The notes beneath the pieces are model-generated. The model searched no databases. It was not told the DNA's origin and was given only the letters and a program-made list of their open reading frames with translations. A stretch of DNA of 64,000 nucleotides from Prolixibacteraceae bacterium (GTDB lineage Bacteria; Bacteroidota; Bacteroidia; Bacteroidales; Prolixibacteraceae): the NCBI GenBank assembly GCA_023229575.1, contig JALNYZ010000001.1, positions 310,001 through 374,000 on the forward strand, given 5' to 3'. Position numbers and translations under genes: made by a program. Positions 62,301 to 64,000 of the stretch are shown piece by piece (within the stretch, counting starts at the first letter, position 1; each line of letters begins with the position of its first letter).

Positions 62301-62714
62301 GGGGAAAATAAATCGATCAACATCATGTTCGATGAAGTAGATGAATCACAAACCATTTACGCCGATAAGAACATGATCGATACAGTTCTTCGGAATTTGT
62401 TGACAAATGCCATCAAGTTTTCTAAAAAAGGTTCATCGGTTCAAATAAGCTCCGTTATAAGAAGCGATTTTGTTGATATCAGCATAAAAGACCAGGGAGT
62501 TGGGATGAACAATGAGCAAATTGAAAAATTATTTAAGATTGACGAAAACCCCTCAACGAAAGGAACTTCAGGCGAAACAGGTTCCGGGTTGGGGATGATA
62601 ATTTGTAAAGAGTTTATTGAACGGAATAAGGGTGAAATTCGGGTGTCAAGTATGGAGGGCAAGGGAACAACCTTTATGATAACTCTACCGTCAGGAGGTC
62701 TTGTAATTAAGTAG
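59400..62714 (+). CDS. Propeller-domain sensor histidine kinase (Reg_prop, Y_Y_Y)
   Basis: This 1104-residue protein resembles the sensor half of Bacteroidota hybrid two-component systems. A signal sequence (FLFLTFTFTSQASF) is followed by about 14 Reg_prop blades with the pattern D-x-G-x-IWIGT-x-x-G-L (about 25-690), a Y_Y_Y domain (FRFNALNYTYPQKTMYAYKL, about 705-790) and one membrane helix (PLVIFLLGSVLSFYFW, about 800-820). A coiled coil, a phosphotransfer domain with His884 (IVAHDLKNPFNSILGF) and an HATPase (NLLTNAIKFSKKG, DQGVGMNNEQ, GSGLGMIICKEF) complete it. The receiver and AraC output domains of typical HTCS proteins are absent, and no regulator gene is adjacent. Ligands of such propellers are often glycans, but nothing here shows which. 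Confidence 0.94.
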   Translation: MGKSICKYTIHFLFLTFTFTSQASFKNLNFKQLTIENGLRSNRVRCVLRDSRDYLWIGTNIGLHRYDGDKMQVYNHSSADTTSITSNDIRCIFEDNSRNLWVGTSVGLNLFDRKTETFNHFYTDSKKHNSLSHNEIRDILQDKNGTIWIATMSGFNKYNPETNDFKQYYFPENLNQQSNNSLTNFHYDSDNTLWFGSKGDVLWSFKIKEERFEKHQHPFIASTLNQEKRVELDGNHIWIGTSGSGLMMYYIQSGECKKIPVATDGIGTSGKEITSLILDKHKYLLIGVDQGGVNRLDLQTMNMEYCLKTDQNEKSLNNNGVWTVYIDLEGIVYVGTSAGGLNIYNPKEELFTKYQHQAYNNNSLVNNIVYHIFEDSQGLIWLGTDGGGLSVFNPKTKTFTSYVHNSNNPTSISGNVILCIGEDKNHDIWLGTWGAGLNKFDRETKKFTHYLSKENDPTAISSNNVWNLVFDDDGQIWMSYLMDHGVDVFDINKGVIERFRNNPDNPASIMNNQVHGIKKFGREFGFLTNIGYCTWQPETKSFKKWDSLDYIYLNDVYHDSKGNYWFSCSSLGLLKMNTSGTIEKFDKNVGLPASRIISALEDKNGNIWVASYEGLGKYDVVRKEFTNNYLPSDDNTKKFAIISALKASDGTFYLGGFNGLLTFNPDKFAQNTYIPCVTINEFQLYNIPVSVQTPNSPLKQVIDETDEIVLNYNNAVFSFRFNALNYTYPQKTMYAYKLEGYDKDWIYTNSDHKIVSYTKPDPGTYTFMVKATNNDGIWNENPRTIKVTIIPPYWKRWWFRIPLVIFLLGSVLSFYFWRINNLKQQKRVLEKAVLDRTTELRTVNGELEKSRGKMMIKNIAIEKQNVELDIANQTKNKLFSIVAHDLKNPFNSILGFINILIDDYDELNEEEKREYLTIIQKSSQTAFNLIENLLDWALTQTNKITLNSQEIKVKDMIGSTVLLLRTFGENKSINIMFDEVDESQTIYADKNMIDTVLRNLLTNAIKFSKKGSSVQISSVIRSDFVDISIKDQGVGMNNEQIEKLFKIDENPSTKGTSGETGSGLGMIICKEFIERNKGEIRVSSMEGKGTTFMITLPSGGLVIK

Positions 62715-62923
62715 TTTATTTGCTTAAGAATTGAGAGACCAGATAGAATTCATTGGGTAAGGAGTTGAAAACAAAGTGGTTTTTAATGGAGCTCTTAACA
62801 ACTTCAAGGTTAAGTCAATATTGAATCCATCCATTTTACAAAAACGTTAACCATCTAATACTTGGTCTCATCTTCCAACTTATACAGGATGAAGGCCTGA
62901 ATTTCGTAATTTTAAATTCGTAA

Positions 62924-63388
62924 TTATTCCAGATAAGTCGAGCCCAGCGACAATCCAATTATCGCTATGGCAATGGTGTAATAAACAAGCACTTTTCGGT
63001 GTTTCTCCCTGTCAATTTGGGAGCTGTTCGAAAATACCAAACCGAGGTTGGCGATAAACAAAGCGAACAGCATCAAAACAATGTGTTCTACAGGCCAGAA
63101 TCTTTTGGCGACCAATTTCATGGCAATATCCTGACCAACAACCTCCTGACCAGAAATATCGGTAGGATTTGCAAACAGTAAAAGTCCAAAGATGAGTTGA
63201 AGATAGAGATTGACAATGAAAGCGTAGGAGAGAAATTTATCCAAGCGCAAGTAGGCCAAATTCTTGAAATATCCGCGTAACGACCTATAAAACAGCCAGA
63301 CAGCAATGATCATAAAGCAGCCACTTATGAATGTGTGCACATACTTAATGACCTGATGATCCTGGATGAGTATGGTAGTTAATGTCAT
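62924..63388 (-). CDS. Cytochrome-b-like four-helix membrane protein
   Basis: The 154-residue protein has four hydrophobic segments: IKYVHTFISGCFMIIAVWLF, FIVNLYLQLIFGLLLFA, EHIVLMLFALFIANLGLVF and VLVYYTIAIAIIGLSLG. Conserved His residues (YVHTF near the start, PVEHI, EKHRK) resemble the Bacteroidota 'cytochrome B' family annotated near haem genes. The start ATG 63388 (MTLTTILIQDHQ) fits the family better than a start at 63439. It is 78 bases downstream of the hemG-like gene and may be cotranscribed with it. Confidence 0.72.
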   Translation of the reverse strand: MTLTTILIQDHQVIKYVHTFISGCFMIIAVWLFYRSLRGYFKNLAYLRLDKFLSYAFIVNLYLQLIFGLLLFANPTDISGQEVVGQDIAMKLVAKRFWPVEHIVLMLFALFIANLGLVFSNSSQIDREKHRKVLVYYTIAIAIIGLSLGSTYLE

Positions 63389-63466
63389 GACGAACAGATT
63401 ATCAAACAAAAATAAGAGAATTAATGAGTCTCTAATCAAAAAATCATCATTGGACAGTTCTTTTTT

Positions 63467-64000
63467 TCAGACTGCTTCCGAGAGTTTTTTACCTTGCAAA
63501 ATCCGGTCGGCCATGCCAATCCCATCCCTTAGGTTTCCACCGATGACCAAACCCGGGTATTTATGTTCGATATCAGCAATGGTATTGAACCGCTCCCCGC
63601 TATCTGCCTCATATTGCGGAATGGCGTATGAGTGGCGTATGATTTTAAAAAGGTCGGGTTGGAAATCCACAACCTTCATCAAATCGCAAAACTCTTTCCG
63701 AACAATTTCCAGTACCGCTTCATCCGGTAGCTGAAAAATATCGGGTCTCCTGACACCTCCCATGAAAATTGAGAAGAGTGCCCCTCCTTCAGGCGCTCTA
63801 TCCTTGAAGAGAGCCGACATAAAAAGAACCCCCAGTAAATCACGTTTCTCCACAAATGGAATCAGTCCGCCGAAAGCATCCAGTTTCATCCCTTTCCACT
63901 CCTTGAATCCAACAATTACTTCAAGAACTTTCGTGTAGTGCAGGGAGGTAATTTTTGCGAGGGAAACCGAATTGATAAAGGACATGACCTTGTCCAGCTG
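63467..64000 (-). CDS. hemG: Protoporphyrinogen oxidase, 3' part (HemG/HemY type)
   Basis: The frame runs off the right window edge, so about the last 177 residues are seen. The visible part has GLIPFVEKRDLLGVLFMSALFKDRAPEG, LFSIFMGGVRRPD, ALEIVRKEF-like sequence, and the C-terminal FAD-binding ending YPGLVIGGNLRDGIGMADRI. This is typical of oxygen-dependent FAD protoporphyrinogen/coproporphyrinogen oxidases of haem synthesis. The gene symbol depends on naming (hemG in Bacteroidota, hemY in Bacillus). Confidence 0.92.
   Translation of the reverse strand, partial: QLDKVMSFINSVSLAKITSLHYTKVLEVIVGFKEWKGMKLDAFGGLIPFVEKRDLLGVLFMSALFKDRAPEGGALFSIFMGGVRRPDIFQLPDEAVLEIVRKEFCDLMKVVDFQPDLFKIIRHSYAIPQYEADSGERFNTIADIEHKYPGLVIGGNLRDGIGMADRILQGKKLSEAV

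Overview
The window looks like chromosomal DNA of a member of the Bacteroidota, probably class Bacteroidia. The reasons are a type IX secretion (T9SS) C-terminal sorting domain on a giant surface protein, a LytTR regulator with a His_kinase-type sensor, a Reg_prop/Y_Y_Y propeller kinase, an AsnA-type asparagine synthetase, candidate TAnnTTTG -7 boxes, and weak or absent Shine-Dalgarno sequences. No taxon can be named from this sequence alone.

Region 1 (1-32965) looks like one surface-fibre locus. It opens with the C-terminal part of a sigma54 enhancer-binding activator. Five small secreted DUF4402 proteins follow at 1590, 2909, ~3497, 7087 and 29251. There is also a PapD-like chaperone (7776), a 6389-residue T9SS-type adhesin (10069-29238) and an usher-like outer-membrane protein (30062). 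Four -24/-12 (sigma54) promoter candidates lie at 1242, 2601, 7045 and 9700, in front of the two small winged-helix genes, one DUF4402 gene and the giant adhesin. My reading is a chaperone-usher-like fimbrial system with DUF4402 subunits under sigma54 control. Inserted in it are a RAYT transposase with its palindromic repeats, a two-component pair (5178-6919), and a four-helix-bundle protein.

Region 2 (33018-43165, all minus) holds a secreted propeller/alpha-toroid protein, a YdjC-like deacetylase, a LytTR regulator/sensor kinase/lipoprotein operon, a glycoside hydrolase family 2 pseudogene with two internal deletions, and an ABC-F ATPase.

Region 3 (43338-55591) is a cluster of sensory kinases. 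Two multi-PAS kinases run on the plus strand. A three-gene minus-strand operon faces them. Its first gene is the most striking object in the window: a Cu(I) P1B-ATPase fused in one reading frame to an ethylene-receptor-like copper-binding membrane domain and a PAS-GAF histidine kinase. An Rcp1-like response regulator and a REC-PAS histidine kinase follow it.

Region 4 (55980-64000) is mostly housekeeping: tRNA-Arg(UCU), asnA, an MBL-fold hydrolase, an RsmI-like methyltransferase, a propeller histidine kinase, a cytochrome-b-like membrane protein and the C-terminal part of protoporphyrinogen oxidase.
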